Source: Christensenella sp. UBA2853 (GTDB lineage: Bacteria > Bacillota > Clostridia > Christensenellales > Aristaeellaceae). Taken from it: 64,000 nt of DNA. Position 1 is the stretch's first letter, and each line of letters starts with the position of its first letter. The notes beneath the pieces were generated by a model that worked only from the letters and a program-made list of their open reading frames with translations, was not told the origin of the DNA and ran no database searches. The DNA is taken from the NCBI GenBank assembly GCA_002350845.1, contig DEFL01000005.1:165268-229267 (forward strand). Direction: 5' to 3'. Positions 8,579 to 17,600 of the stretch are shown in pieces. A program made the position numbers and the translations under genes.

Positions 8579-10309
8579 ATTGGTGCTCTGCGGCGCAATG
8601 CCGTCGCGCACCGCGCGGAAGTTCGCAGCCGAGGACAGCATGTGCGCAGCGTGCGCCTGGGCACTGGTATCGGTTCCGTCCGTGCCGGAGATCATTCTCC
8701 CCACCTCGTGAATCCGCTCTTCGTCGGTCAGAAGATGCACACTGGTATTCGTGCGCCCGCCCTCCTCATGCTTTTCCACGAGGAACTCATGGTCCGCCAT
8801 CGCCGCGATCTGCGGCAGATGGGTCACGCAGATGACCTGGCGCGATCTCGCAATCAGCGACATCTTTTCAGCCACCACCTGCGCCATGCGGCCGGAAATC
8901 CCCGTGTCGATCTCATCAAACACCATGCAGCCCACACCGCCGCGCTCGGCTTCGAGTGACTTCAGTGCCAGCATGATACGGGAGAGCTCACCGCCGCTGG
9001 CAATTTTCGACAGGCCTTTGAGCGGTTCACCCGGATTGGCAGAGATCATAAACTCCACCGCGTCCTCCCCCAGCGGCTGCGGCAGCTGCTGACGGGCCGG
9101 CGGCGGGGCAAAGGACACGCTGAACGCTGTCTTTTCCATGCCCAGATCTGCGAGCTGCGCCATCATGTTCTTTTCAAACGCTTCAGCCAGTGCATGACGC
9201 GAAGCACTCAGCTCCCTGGCTTTCTGGCGGTAGGCGGCCAGCAGTTTCCTGTGCTGCTGGGTGACTGCTTCAAGCTGCTCGTCAAGGGATGCCAGGGAAT
9301 CATATTCCTCCTGCATCTGCCCGGCCTTTTCCAGAATGGCTTCAATGGTTTCCCCGTAGGTCTTTTTCAGATGACGGATCAGTTCGAGCTTCTGGTCCAC
9401 CTGCTGGGCACGCCGCGGATCAAACTCATTGGTTTCCAGCATGGAGGCGATTTCATACCCTGCTTCCTCCAGCTCATAGTATGCGCTGGAGATCCTTTCA
9501 GAGAGCGAAGCGTACTTCGGATCCAGCTCTGCAATCCCGCTGAGCGCATCCATCGCACCCTTGAGCTGCGTCAGCGCACTCGCCTCTTCACCGGCAGAAA
9601 GACAGCCGTGGGCGGTCCGCACGGCATGAATGATCTTTCCGTTGTGTCTGAGTTTCTGCTGCTCACGCTCGAGTTCCGCATCCTCCCCGGGCTTGAGACG
9701 CGCCTTCCGGATTTCATCCAGGGATTTTTTCAGCGTCTCCATGCGGAACTGCTTGCGCTCATTTTCTCTGGCCAGGCGGGCATACTGGCGATGGACATCC
9801 AGAAACGCCTGGCAGGCCTTCTGTGTTTCCTCCATCAGCTGCGCATGCCGCTCATCCCCGCTCTCATCAAGAAAACCCAGATGATATCTGGGATCCATAA
9901 GAAAACGGCCTTCGTGCTGTCCATGCACATCCATAAGCAGTGTTGCGGTCTCCCGCAGAACACCCAGCGGCGTCAGCACGCCGCAGACGCGGCACACATT
10001 TCTTCCGCTGGACGTGATTTCCCGGTACAGTGTGACCTGACCGTCCTCCACAGTGATTTCCTGGCTCGCGAGGTAATCCATGACCTCCACATCACCGGAT
10101 ACGTCAAAGACCGCCTCCACGCTCGCCTTTCCTTTTCCGGTGCGGATCAGGTCCCTGTCAGCCCGGCCGCCGAGGACCAGGTTCACGGCATCCACCACAA
10201 TGGATTTGCCCGCACCGGTCTCACCGCTCATCACATGCAGGCCCTGGGCAAAATCCAGCGTCAGGTCCTCGATCAGAGCAATATTGCAGATATGCAAAGA
10301 AAGAATCAT
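8576..10309 (-). CDS. recN: DNA repair protein RecN
   Basis: SMC-like ATPase that acts early in double-strand-break repair. It has Walker A GETGAGKS near residues 30-37, long coiled-coil arms in the middle (Glu/Gln/Lys-rich heptads around 150-380), the ABC signature SGGELSR, Walker B CMVFDEIDTGISG and the switch His region VTHLPQIAAMADHEF. The 577-residue length matches the family. ATG start behind GGAGGAAG. It is the last gene of the dxs-tlyA-nadK-argR-recN cluster, 18 nt after argR. Confidence 0.96.
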   Translation of the reverse strand: MILSLHICNIALIEDLTLDFAQGLHVMSGETGAGKSIVVDAVNLVLGGRADRDLIRTGKGKASVEAVFDVSGDVEVMDYLASQEITVEDGQVTLYREITSSGRNVCRVCGVLTPLGVLRETATLLMDVHGQHEGRFLMDPRYHLGFLDESGDERHAQLMEETQKACQAFLDVHRQYARLARENERKQFRMETLKKSLDEIRKARLKPGEDAELEREQQKLRHNGKIIHAVRTAHGCLSAGEEASALTQLKGAMDALSGIAELDPKYASLSERISSAYYELEEAGYEIASMLETNEFDPRRAQQVDQKLELIRHLKKTYGETIEAILEKAGQMQEEYDSLASLDEQLEAVTQQHRKLLAAYRQKARELSASRHALAEAFEKNMMAQLADLGMEKTAFSVSFAPPPARQQLPQPLGEDAVEFMISANPGEPLKGLSKIASGGELSRIMLALKSLEAERGGVGCMVFDEIDTGISGRMAQVVAEKMSLIARSRQVICVTHLPQIAAMADHEFLVEKHEEGGRTNTSVHLLTDEERIHEVGRMISGTDGTDTSAQAHAAHMLSSAANFRAVRDGIAPQSTN

Positions 10310-10327
10310 GGGGCTTCCTCCCTGCGC

Positions 10328-10795
10328 TTACTTCAGCAGTTCCTGAATGCGAAGGCGCATGTTCTCCGCTTCCTGGGCAGAATGCGTGGCCATGAAGATG
10401 GTGTTGTCCCCGGCCAGCGTGCCGACGATTTCCCTCCAGCTGCTGGAATCGAGCGCTTCGGCGACCATGTTGGCAGAACCGGAGAGTGTTTTGATCACCA
10501 CCAGATTCTGCGCTGTCTCAACGGACACCACAGACTCGGTCATCATCCGGGAGAATCGGCCTGTACCGCCCGGTGCAGTCCGCCGGGGCAGTGAATAGCA
10601 GTAAACGCCGTCGGGCGTCATGATCTTGACCAGACGCATTTCCCGGATGTCTCTGGATACAGTCCCCTGAGTTACCTGCAGTCCGATCCGCTGCAGGGCA
10701 GCAACCATTTCACTCTGGGTCTGAATGGTTTCTTCCGCAATCAGCTTTCTGATCGCGTCCTGGCGTTCCTTCTTACCGGCTACACTCAGTTCCAT
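10328..10795 (-). CDS. argR: Arginine repressor ArgR
   Basis: Arginine-dependent hexameric repressor/activator, 155 residues. The N-terminal winged helix contains the recognition segment TQGTVSRDIREM, and the C-terminal arginine-binding oligomerisation domain contains the GTLAGDNTIF signature. The ATG at 10795 (MELSVAGKKERQDA) is chosen because it gives the usual length and has GGAG about 10 nt upstream, directly after the nadK stop; an upstream TTG in the same frame would overlap nadK. No arginine genes are in this window. Confidence 0.93.
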   Translation of the reverse strand: MELSVAGKKERQDAIRKLIAEETIQTQSEMVAALQRIGLQVTQGTVSRDIREMRLVKIMTPDGVYCYSLPRRTAPGGTGRFSRMMTESVVSVETAQNLVVIKTLSGSANMVAEALDSSSWREIVGTLAGDNTIFMATHSAQEAENMRLRIQELLK

Positions 10796-10796
10796 A

Positions 10797-11627
10797 TTAT
10801 ATGCTCCATTCTGTGAGTTTTCGATTGACAATATCAAAGTATCCTGTCTGTCCCATCCGGATGAGCGACAGCTTCAGGTCGGAAAACGAGATGTCGACTG
10901 TTCTGCCCGCGCGGACCGTATCAATGGTTTTTCCGTCGAGCTGCAGCATGCCTTCCATTTCCGGGTCATCCATCATTTCAAAGGTCACCGTGCTCGTCTC
11001 CGGCACCACAATCGGACGCGTCTGCAGACAGTGTGCGCACACCGGCACAATCTCAAGGCACGCCGCCCCCGGCATTACAATCGGCCCGCCCGCACTGAGC
11101 GCATAGCCCGTGGAGCCTGTCGGCGTCGCAACCAGAATGCCGTCGCACCGGTACACCCCGACCTTCTCCCCGTCCACGCTGACGCGAACGCTCATGAGAC
11201 GCTGCCTCCCGCCGCGGAGAATGCCGACATCATTGAGTGCCAGCAGGCTGTCATCCCCGTTGATATGAATCAGTCTTCTTCTGTCGCAGGCCGCCTCGCC
11301 CGAGAGAAGCGCTTCCAGTGCCTCCTCCAGACGGTCCGATTCGGCCGCCGCCAGAAATCCCTTGTTGCCGAGATTGATGCCCAGAACCGGGACTTCCCTA
11401 CCGGCCGCATAGGGCACCGAACGCAGAATGGTTCCGTCACCGCCCAGTGCCACAATGGCGTCGACACTCACCCCGCGCCGGAGCAGTCCTGTATCCGGAA
11501 GCAGATCATGAAGGAAACCCTCGCAGAACACATCGATTGCCCGGTCCCGCATCCATGCATGGACCTTCAGCGCCGCCGCAGCAGATTCCTCTCTGCCGGC
11601 TGGCGCAATGATGCCGCATCGTTTCAT
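10797..11627 (-). CDS. nadK: NAD kinase
   Basis: Phosphorylates NAD to NADP. The GGDGT ATP/NAD motif is near residue 61, followed by NLGNKGFL, and the substrate-binding DGILVATPTGSTGYALSAGGP region is near residue 155. Its 276 residues fit the short bacterial form. It lies 56 nt after tlyA, and its stop is separated from the argR ATG by one base, indicating a shared transcript. Confidence 0.95.
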   Translation of the reverse strand: MKRCGIIAPAGREESAAAALKVHAWMRDRAIDVFCEGFLHDLLPDTGLLRRGVSVDAIVALGGDGTILRSVPYAAGREVPVLGINLGNKGFLAAAESDRLEEALEALLSGEAACDRRRLIHINGDDSLLALNDVGILRGGRQRLMSVRVSVDGEKVGVYRCDGILVATPTGSTGYALSAGGPIVMPGAACLEIVPVCAHCLQTRPIVVPETSTVTFEMMDDPEMEGMLQLDGKTIDTVRAGRTVDISFSDLKLSLIRMGQTGYFDIVNRKLTEWSI

Positions 11628-11683
11628 CCCGGTTTCACCTCACTTTATCCATTCCCTCCGGGTGTCTGTCAGACCCGGCCGTC

Positions 11684-12499
11684 TTATTCCTTTTTCAGGT
11701 TGGCATGCGCCTGCCGAACCAGCTCATGAATATAGCTTTCCGTGCACACTTCTGCTTCACCATTGGCTGGACGGATCTCCGCAAGGAACTCCATATTCCC
11801 CTTGGGCCCGGTAATGGGCGAATAATCCAGCGCCTTCACCTGCCAGCCGAACGTCGGCGCAAAGGCCACCAGATTCCGGAGCACTTCCTCGTGTACCGCA
11901 CTGTCCCGTACCACGCCGTTTTTACCCACCTTGCCGCGTCCCGCTTCAAACTGCGGTTTGACCAGGGTGTAAAACACGCCGTTTTCGCCCATGATCTCCG
12001 CCGCAACCGGCAGGATCAGGCGAATGGAAATAAAAGAAACGTCCATGACCGTCACGGTCGGGTGAAGGGGCACCATGTCCGGCGTCAGGCTGCGCGCATT
12101 GGTCCGCTCCATCAGCGTGACCCGCGGATCCTGGCGCAGATTCCAGTCAAACTGTCCATACCCCACATCGATCGCATACACATGGCTTGCGCCGTTTTTC
12201 AGACACACGTCCGTAAAGCCACCGGTCGCGCACCCGATATCCATGCAGACCTTGTCTGTCAGGTCAGCATGGAACGAAGCAATGGCTTTTTCCAGTTTCA
12301 GACCGCCGCGGCTTGCATAGGGCTGCGCCTTGCCGCGCACCGTCAGTTCATCCTCGGGCAGCACCATCTCCGATGCCTTTTCAATGCGCTTTTCTCCCCG
12401 GTAGACGAGTCCTGCCATAATCGCCGCCTGCGCCTTTTCCCTGCTCTCACACAGTCCGCGCTCGGTCAGCGCAACATCTGCCCGCTTTTTATCTGTCAT
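11684..12499 (-). CDS. tlyA: TlyA family rRNA 2'-O-methyltransferase
   Basis: The N-terminal S4 RNA-binding domain (residues ~5-65, ending ASRGGLKLEKA) is followed by an FtsJ/RrmJ-like SAM methyltransferase with the motif MDIGCATGGFTD and downstream DVSFISI and LVKPQFEAGR. Characterised relatives methylate ribose in 16S/23S rRNA; older annotations call them hemolysins. It overlaps the dxs 3' end by 11 nt, with GGAGTG as ribosome site. Substrate nucleotides in this organism are not known. Confidence 0.92.
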   Translation of the reverse strand: MTDKKRADVALTERGLCESREKAQAAIMAGLVYRGEKRIEKASEMVLPEDELTVRGKAQPYASRGGLKLEKAIASFHADLTDKVCMDIGCATGGFTDVCLKNGASHVYAIDVGYGQFDWNLRQDPRVTLMERTNARSLTPDMVPLHPTVTVMDVSFISIRLILPVAAEIMGENGVFYTLVKPQFEAGRGKVGKNGVVRDSAVHEEVLRNLVAFAPTFGWQVKALDYSPITGPKGNMEFLAEIRPANGEAEVCTESYIHELVRQAHANLKKE

Positions 12500-14369
12500 T
12501 CTTTTTCACTCCATGCAAAGTGCCCAGATAGACCCTGATGCGCTGGGCCATCTGCTCGGGCAGAAGCCCCAGATACTTGAGTAGTTTTCCTCTTGACCCA
12601 TGCTGGACATACATGTCCGGTATGCCGAAGGAAAGCGTGCGAACTGCGATTTCCTCCTGTGCATACCAGGTCTCCACCGTACTGCCAAACCCGCCCAGGA
12701 GGACGTGTTCCTCCATGGTCACAACCGGCCGGTCCGCAATCGCCCGCAGAAGATCCGTATCCAGCGGCTTGACCGTCGAGCAGTTGATTACGCCTGCGGA
12801 AATCCCCTTTTCCGATAGAAGCGCTGCCGTGTCGAGGGCTTCGCGCACCATGGATCCCACGGCAAGCAGCGTCACATCCGTGCCTTCTCTGAGTGCCTCC
12901 CATTTCCCCAGGGTAAATGAGGTGTACGGATATTCCTCCAGCAGAATACTGTCCCTTCCGTATGCAATGGCGAGGGGCTGCTCAAAGGTTTCAGAGAAGC
13001 GGATCATCTGCCGCAGCTCATTGAGGTCCCTCGGCGCAAGCACCGTCATGCCCGGCACCGGGAGAAGCTCCGCAAGGAAGAACACGCCGTGATGTGTTTC
13101 TCCGTCGTGCGCGCTCAGGCCTGCGCGGTCCAGAAGGAACGTCACCGGCCATTTCTGCATGCAGACATCATGAATCATCTGGTCATAGGAGCGCTGGAAG
13201 AAACTGGCATACACGGCAAAGTACGGTTTCATGCCGCCCGCTGCCAGGCCTGCGGCCATGGTGGTCGCATGCTCCTCCGCAATCCCGACATCCAACACAC
13301 GATCCGGAAAACGCGCTTTCAGGATGGAAAGTCCGGTCCCGCCCACCATGGCTGCCGAAATGGCTGCAATTCTCGGGTTTCTTTCACAGATCATGGTCAG
13401 TTCCTCTGCCATCACCTGTCCGAACGACGGAAGATCGGAGGCCTTTTTGGAGTCACCGGTCTCCACATAGAACGGCGCCACGCCGTGGAAGTGCTCCGGC
13501 TGTTCCTCCGCCTTGTCATACCCGTGGCCTTTGGTGGTCAGCACATGAATCAGCACCGGCCCGTCATATTCACGGGCCCGCTTCAGCGTCTTTTCCAGTG
13601 CCGGAATGTCATACCCGTCAATGGGTCCGAAATAATGCAGTCCGAGTGTCTCAAAGAAATCCTCGCCGATGATTGCATGCTTGAGCATCATTTTCACGGT
13701 ATGCACCACGTTATACAGCCCGTGACCGATCAGCGGCAGCTTTTTCAGTCCCGTGCGCACCGATTTCTTCGCGCTCGACCAGCCTCTGGAGATACGGATA
13801 TCGGTCAGGTGTCTGGACAGCGCGCCGACATTTGGCGCAATGGACATTTCATTGTCATTGAGAATGATGATCATGTGATTTCCTGAAGACCCGGCGTCAT
13901 TCATGGCTTCATAGCACATGCCGCCTGTCAGTGCGCCGTCGCCGACGAGCGCAATGACCTGATAGTCTTCATGGAGAAAGTCCCGTGCCCTGGCCATGCC
14001 CAGCGCCGCGGAAATAGCCGTGGAAGCATGCCCTGTTTCAAAGGAATCATACGGGCTTTCGGCCTTCTTCGGGAATCCCGAGATGCCGCCGAAGGTCCGG
14101 AGCGTATGAAACTGGCGTGCTCTTCCGGTCAGCAGTTTATGCACGTAGCTCTGGTGACCGACATCAAAAACAATCCGGTCCCTGGGCATGTCAAAGACAC
14201 GATGGATCGCCAGTGTCAGCTCCACAATCCCGAGATTGGAGGCCAGATGGCCGCCGCGGTCGGCAACGGTGTTGATCAGGCTTTCACGGATTTCATGCGC
14301 CAGGCTTGTCAGTTCCTCATATGACAGGTTTTTGATGTCTTCCGGAGACTGTATCTGGTCTAGATGCAT
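12489..14369 (-). CDS. dxs: 1-deoxy-D-xylulose-5-phosphate synthase
   Basis: First enzyme of the MEP isoprenoid pathway: pyruvate + glyceraldehyde 3-phosphate to DXP, thiamine-diphosphate dependent. The 626-residue chain has the N-terminal catalytic His region (DVGHQSYVHKLLTGR), the ThDP/Mg motif GDGALTGGMCYEAMNDAG, and the transketolase pyrimidine-binding domain with GLSAHDGETHHG. The start follows the preceding stop by 9 nt with TGAGGA as ribosome site. The gene supplies precursors for undecaprenyl phosphate, fitting the cell-wall genes upstream. Confidence 0.96.
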   Translation of the reverse strand: MHLDQIQSPEDIKNLSYEELTSLAHEIRESLINTVADRGGHLASNLGIVELTLAIHRVFDMPRDRIVFDVGHQSYVHKLLTGRARQFHTLRTFGGISGFPKKAESPYDSFETGHASTAISAALGMARARDFLHEDYQVIALVGDGALTGGMCYEAMNDAGSSGNHMIIILNDNEMSIAPNVGALSRHLTDIRISRGWSSAKKSVRTGLKKLPLIGHGLYNVVHTVKMMLKHAIIGEDFFETLGLHYFGPIDGYDIPALEKTLKRAREYDGPVLIHVLTTKGHGYDKAEEQPEHFHGVAPFYVETGDSKKASDLPSFGQVMAEELTMICERNPRIAAISAAMVGGTGLSILKARFPDRVLDVGIAEEHATTMAAGLAAGGMKPYFAVYASFFQRSYDQMIHDVCMQKWPVTFLLDRAGLSAHDGETHHGVFFLAELLPVPGMTVLAPRDLNELRQMIRFSETFEQPLAIAYGRDSILLEEYPYTSFTLGKWEALREGTDVTLLAVGSMVREALDTAALLSEKGISAGVINCSTVKPLDTDLLRAIADRPVVTMEEHVLLGGFGSTVETWYAQEEIAVRTLSFGIPDMYVQHGSRGKLLKYLGLLPEQMAQRIRVYLGTLHGVKKNDR

Positions 14370-14378
14370 TACGATTCC

Positions 14379-14765
14379 TCACATATGGAAATGGTCCTGG
14401 ATGAAGTGCTCCAGTACAGGCAGATCATAGTCCAGCCCCTGCCAGGCTGCATGCATCATGGATACACGCACCCCGCCAAGAGTGATCACGCCTGCGAGAT
14501 AGACAATCCACAGTGCCAGTTCGGTGACAAGTCCCAGAATCGGGACACCGCTGAGCAGCCGGGATCCAGCAAGGAAAACCAGGGTCCAGAGAATGAAAAC
14601 GGCAAGCAGTGCGGCGGAGCGGACGGCAAAATGTCCGAGCCGGCTCTGCCTGCCCTGGCGCTTTTCTTCCACAGCGAAGAATACGCCCAGGAGGGAACAG
14701 AACGAGGCGAGAAGGCAGATCAGCTGCTCTTCCCTTCTCTCCGACCGTCTTTCTGTCCGTCTCAC
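14379..14765 (-). CDS. Small integral membrane protein of unknown function
   Basis: 128 residues beginning with a strongly basic/acidic cytoplasmic segment, then about three or four hydrophobic helices (near 18-32, 50-68 and 75-98). No recognised family. It is probably real because its GTG start overlaps the ddl stop (GTGA) with AAAGGGG upstream, and its stop runs into the dxs ribosome site. The position between ddl and dxs suggests a cell-envelope role, but nothing in the sequence demonstrates it. Confidence 0.7.
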   Translation of the reverse strand: MRRTERRSERREEQLICLLASFCSLLGVFFAVEEKRQGRQSRLGHFAVRSAALLAVFILWTLVFLAGSRLLSGVPILGLVTELALWIVYLAGVITLGGVRVSMMHAAWQGLDYDLPVLEHFIQDHFHM

Positions 14766-15973
14766 AGTTTGACCCCTTTGCTGCCCTTGCTCCCCTTGCT
14801 TCCCAGGGAAACACTTTCAAGGATATTGGATGTATACGCGTAGTTCCGCTCGTTGCGGTCTTCCCACGCTACCTTCGCATACCCGACCATGCGGTCAATG
14901 AGCTCTGCGTACTTGACGCCGGCCGCTTCCCACAGATAAAACGCCAGGGAGCCGGGAATGGTATTGATCTCAGTGATATAGGTCTTCCCGCTGTGCCTGT
15001 CGAACATATAGTCGATGCGCACAACGCCCTTGCAGTCCATGAGACGGAAGATGCGGCAGGACAGATCCTGCAGTTCCTTTGTCAGGTCCTCCCCGATCGG
15101 GGCCGGCAGCACGCGGGAGAGGCTGGCCATTCCCTTGCTTCCGCCGTTATGGAGATATTTCTCCTGGAAATCGAGCATATGATGCGCGCTGACCACAGGC
15201 ATCTCAATGGGAGACGCTGTGACATCCTCATCATAGCCGAGCACGGAGCAGTTCAGTTCCATCGGCTCGTCCAGACCCTTTTCCACCAGGACCCGGCGGT
15301 CATATTCGTAGGCGAGGTCGAGCGCGTCCTCAAGTTCCCCGCGGTCGCCTGCACGGCTGACGCCGATGGAGGAACCGAGGTTCGCGGGCTTGACAAACAC
15401 CGGATACCCGAGTTCCTTTTCGATATCGTCCAGCACCGCTTCGCGCGCGTCACGCCAGTGCGTCCTTGTATACCAGGTGCCCGGGAGCACCGGGAGATCC
15501 GCGCCGCGGAAAAACTGCTTCATCATGATCTTGTCCATGCCGATGGCCGACCCGGCCACACCGGTGGATGAATACGGGATATTGCACAGTTCCAGAAGTC
15601 CCTGCAGCGTGCCGTCCTCACCGTTGAGGCCGTGCATGACAATCAGGCATACTTCCATGCGAGCGGCAACCACCTGCTCCTGGTGCGTAAACAGACCTTT
15701 CTTTCCGTGGGTGGCCAGCAGGGCACCGGAACCCGCGGTGGTATCGAGAATGACCCGCTCAATCCCGTTCTGGTCCGGCTGAAAACGCTGGAATGTCCGG
15801 ATGTCCCTGAGCTTGTTCCCGGTATACCAGATGCCGGTCTCCGAGATATATACAGGAATCACATCGTACACATCCGTATTGACATGATTCATCAGCTGAA
15901 TGGCACTGATAATACTGACTTCCCTTTCACAGCTTCTGGATCCGAAAATCACGCCAAGCTGAATCTTTGCCAT
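14762..15973 (-). CDS. ddl: D-alanine--D-alanine ligase family protein
   Basis: ATP-grasp ligase making D-Ala-D-Ala for peptidoglycan. It carries the N-terminal CEREVSIISA motif, HGLNGEDGTLQG, the ATP-binding FVKPANLGSSIGVS segment, and the catalytic metal site EINTIPGSLAFYLWE. At 403 residues it is longer than E. coli Ddl (306), with an internal omega-region insertion and a C-terminal extension ending in a threefold Gly-Ser-Lys-like repeat. It sits 15 nt after the murF-like gene. A variant second-substrate preference (D-Ser or D-Lac) cannot be excluded from sequence alone. Confidence 0.9.
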   Translation of the reverse strand: MAKIQLGVIFGSRSCEREVSIISAIQLMNHVNTDVYDVIPVYISETGIWYTGNKLRDIRTFQRFQPDQNGIERVILDTTAGSGALLATHGKKGLFTHQEQVVAARMEVCLIVMHGLNGEDGTLQGLLELCNIPYSSTGVAGSAIGMDKIMMKQFFRGADLPVLPGTWYTRTHWRDAREAVLDDIEKELGYPVFVKPANLGSSIGVSRAGDRGELEDALDLAYEYDRRVLVEKGLDEPMELNCSVLGYDEDVTASPIEMPVVSAHHMLDFQEKYLHNGGSKGMASLSRVLPAPIGEDLTKELQDLSCRIFRLMDCKGVVRIDYMFDRHSGKTYITEINTIPGSLAFYLWEAAGVKYAELIDRMVGYAKVAWEDRNERNYAYTSNILESVSLGSKGSKGSKGVKL

Positions 15974-15988
15974 AGGTTTTCCTCACTT

Positions 15989-17596
15989 TCAGTCTTCCGA
16001 ATAATTGTCGGGCAGGTCGTTCTCAAAGAGAACGGTATCCCCGCTCCGCTCCATCCGGCCGAGCACGTCTGCCGCTTCCTGAAGCGAGCGGACTGTATGA
16101 ATATTCTCTTCCGGGAAGCCTTTGCTGATGAGGCCTTCCCGGATCGGAGAGGTATGTTTCGGTCCCACCAGAACGCAGATATCCACAGAGCCCGCCATTT
16201 CCTCACCGAAATTGCGGTTGTAGACGGTTTCCTGCTCTCCAAGTTCCACCATGCCGGGGGTAATGATGATGCGCCGGCCGGGGAAATTCCGCAGCACTTC
16301 AAGCGCAGCCGATGCCCCGTGCGGGTTGGAATTGAATGCATCGTCAATGATGGTCACGCCGCCTGGCTTGGGAATGAGCTGCAGTCTGTGCTCCACCGGC
16401 TGCAGTCGTGTGATGCCGCGCGAGATCTGCCGCAGGGACATGCCCAGCTTCAGACAGATGGCGGCTGCCAGGAGAATGTTCTGAATATTATGGCGTCCGA
16501 GAAGCCGCGTCTCACACAGAATGCGGTCGCCTTTGGTGCACAGAAGGAAACGGCTGCCAAAGGGGCCGGTCTCCATGCTTTCCGCCCAGACGTCCGCGCC
16601 GACTTCCGGTTCAAGGGAAACCAGCCACTTTTCCTTTTCCGTGCGGTCATAGAGCGCGCGCTCAATCCCGTGGTCTTCCACAAAGAAGCAGCACCCGCCG
16701 GCAGGCAGGGCTTCCATGAGCTCATACTTGGTGTCACGGATCCGCTCGATCGTCTTGAAGGTATCCAGATGCTGCGGGCCGATACTGGTGATCGCGCCGT
16801 ACGTCGGATGCACCAGGCGGCAGAGTTCACGGATATCGCCCACGTGTCTTGCGCCCATCTCAGCGACAAACACCTGATGCGACGGGAGCAGCGAGGAGCG
16901 GATGACCTTGGTCAGCCCCATGGGAGTGTTGAAACTCGAAGGGGTGATCAGGGTCTGGAACTTTTCCTGAAGAATCGTGCCGAGAATGAATTTCACGCTG
17001 GTTTTCCCATAGCTGCCTGTAATGCCGATCTTGATCAGGTCAGGACGGCTGTCCAGCATGCGCTTGGCATCCTGAAAGTACATTTCAGAAATGCCCTTTT
17101 CAATAGGCCATGCACACAATGCCGCCAGTGCAAACCAGACAGGCAGCAGCACAGGGAGCGGCACCAGGAGGAAGACCTTCGCATCCGCCCCGGGAAACAG
17201 GCCGAAAAGGCGCAGGAAAAGAATGCCCAGCAGAAGAAAAACAACGGCTTCTGTTCCGATCAGGCGTTTGACCCGTGCGGTCACAACGAGCCGTTTCTTT
17301 TCCCTTTGCATCTTCAGGCGGCAGTAGACTGTCCAGCCTGCCCCGGCCGTGAGCAGCGTGCAGAGAATCACCGGCACCCAGTTCAGGCCCCAGGCCGAGA
17401 GAATCGCTGCGCACAAAAGTGCGACCACAGCGAGACAGCAGCCCGGCAGAATACATTTTTTCAGATTACGGCGCACGGTGTGCGCGTACCCGGGAAACTG
17501 ATAGCTTTCCAGCTGAAAGAGATGAATCAGCCCCCGCGTAGCCAGGACAGCGGCTGCGCAGGATGAGAGCAACAGAGGCCACCACAGAAAGGACAT
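15989..17596 (-). CDS. murF: MurF-like Mur ligase with N-terminal membrane domain
   Basis: Residues ~190-535 form a Mur ligase: P-loop GITGSYGKTSVKF, AEMGARHVGDI, the HNIQNILLAAAI domain-3 hinge, and DDAFNSNPHGASAALE, which is typical of MurF (addition of D-Ala-D-Ala to UDP-MurNAc-tripeptide). Residues 1-180 are unlike E. coli MurF: they contain about five hydrophobic helices with basic loops, in place of the usual substrate-binding Rossmann domain. The enzyme would therefore be membrane anchored. It stands immediately upstream of ddl, which makes its dipeptide substrate, and 4 nt after the hydrolase gene. It could be a Mur-ligase paralogue acting on another substrate. Confidence 0.82.
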   Translation of the reverse strand: MSFLWWPLLLSSCAAAVLATRGLIHLFQLESYQFPGYAHTVRRNLKKCILPGCCLAVVALLCAAILSAWGLNWVPVILCTLLTAGAGWTVYCRLKMQREKKRLVVTARVKRLIGTEAVVFLLLGILFLRLFGLFPGADAKVFLLVPLPVLLPVWFALAALCAWPIEKGISEMYFQDAKRMLDSRPDLIKIGITGSYGKTSVKFILGTILQEKFQTLITPSSFNTPMGLTKVIRSSLLPSHQVFVAEMGARHVGDIRELCRLVHPTYGAITSIGPQHLDTFKTIERIRDTKYELMEALPAGGCCFFVEDHGIERALYDRTEKEKWLVSLEPEVGADVWAESMETGPFGSRFLLCTKGDRILCETRLLGRHNIQNILLAAAICLKLGMSLRQISRGITRLQPVEHRLQLIPKPGGVTIIDDAFNSNPHGASAALEVLRNFPGRRIIITPGMVELGEQETVYNRNFGEEMAGSVDICVLVGPKHTSPIREGLISKGFPEENIHTVRSLQEAADVLGRMERSGDTVLFENDLPDNYSED

Positions 17597-17600
17597 CCTT

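Noticed and set aside
10796..10837. Upstream TTG start for argR
   Set aside because: It would overlap nadK by 41 bases and add residues absent from the family; the ATG at 10795 has a proper ribosome site.
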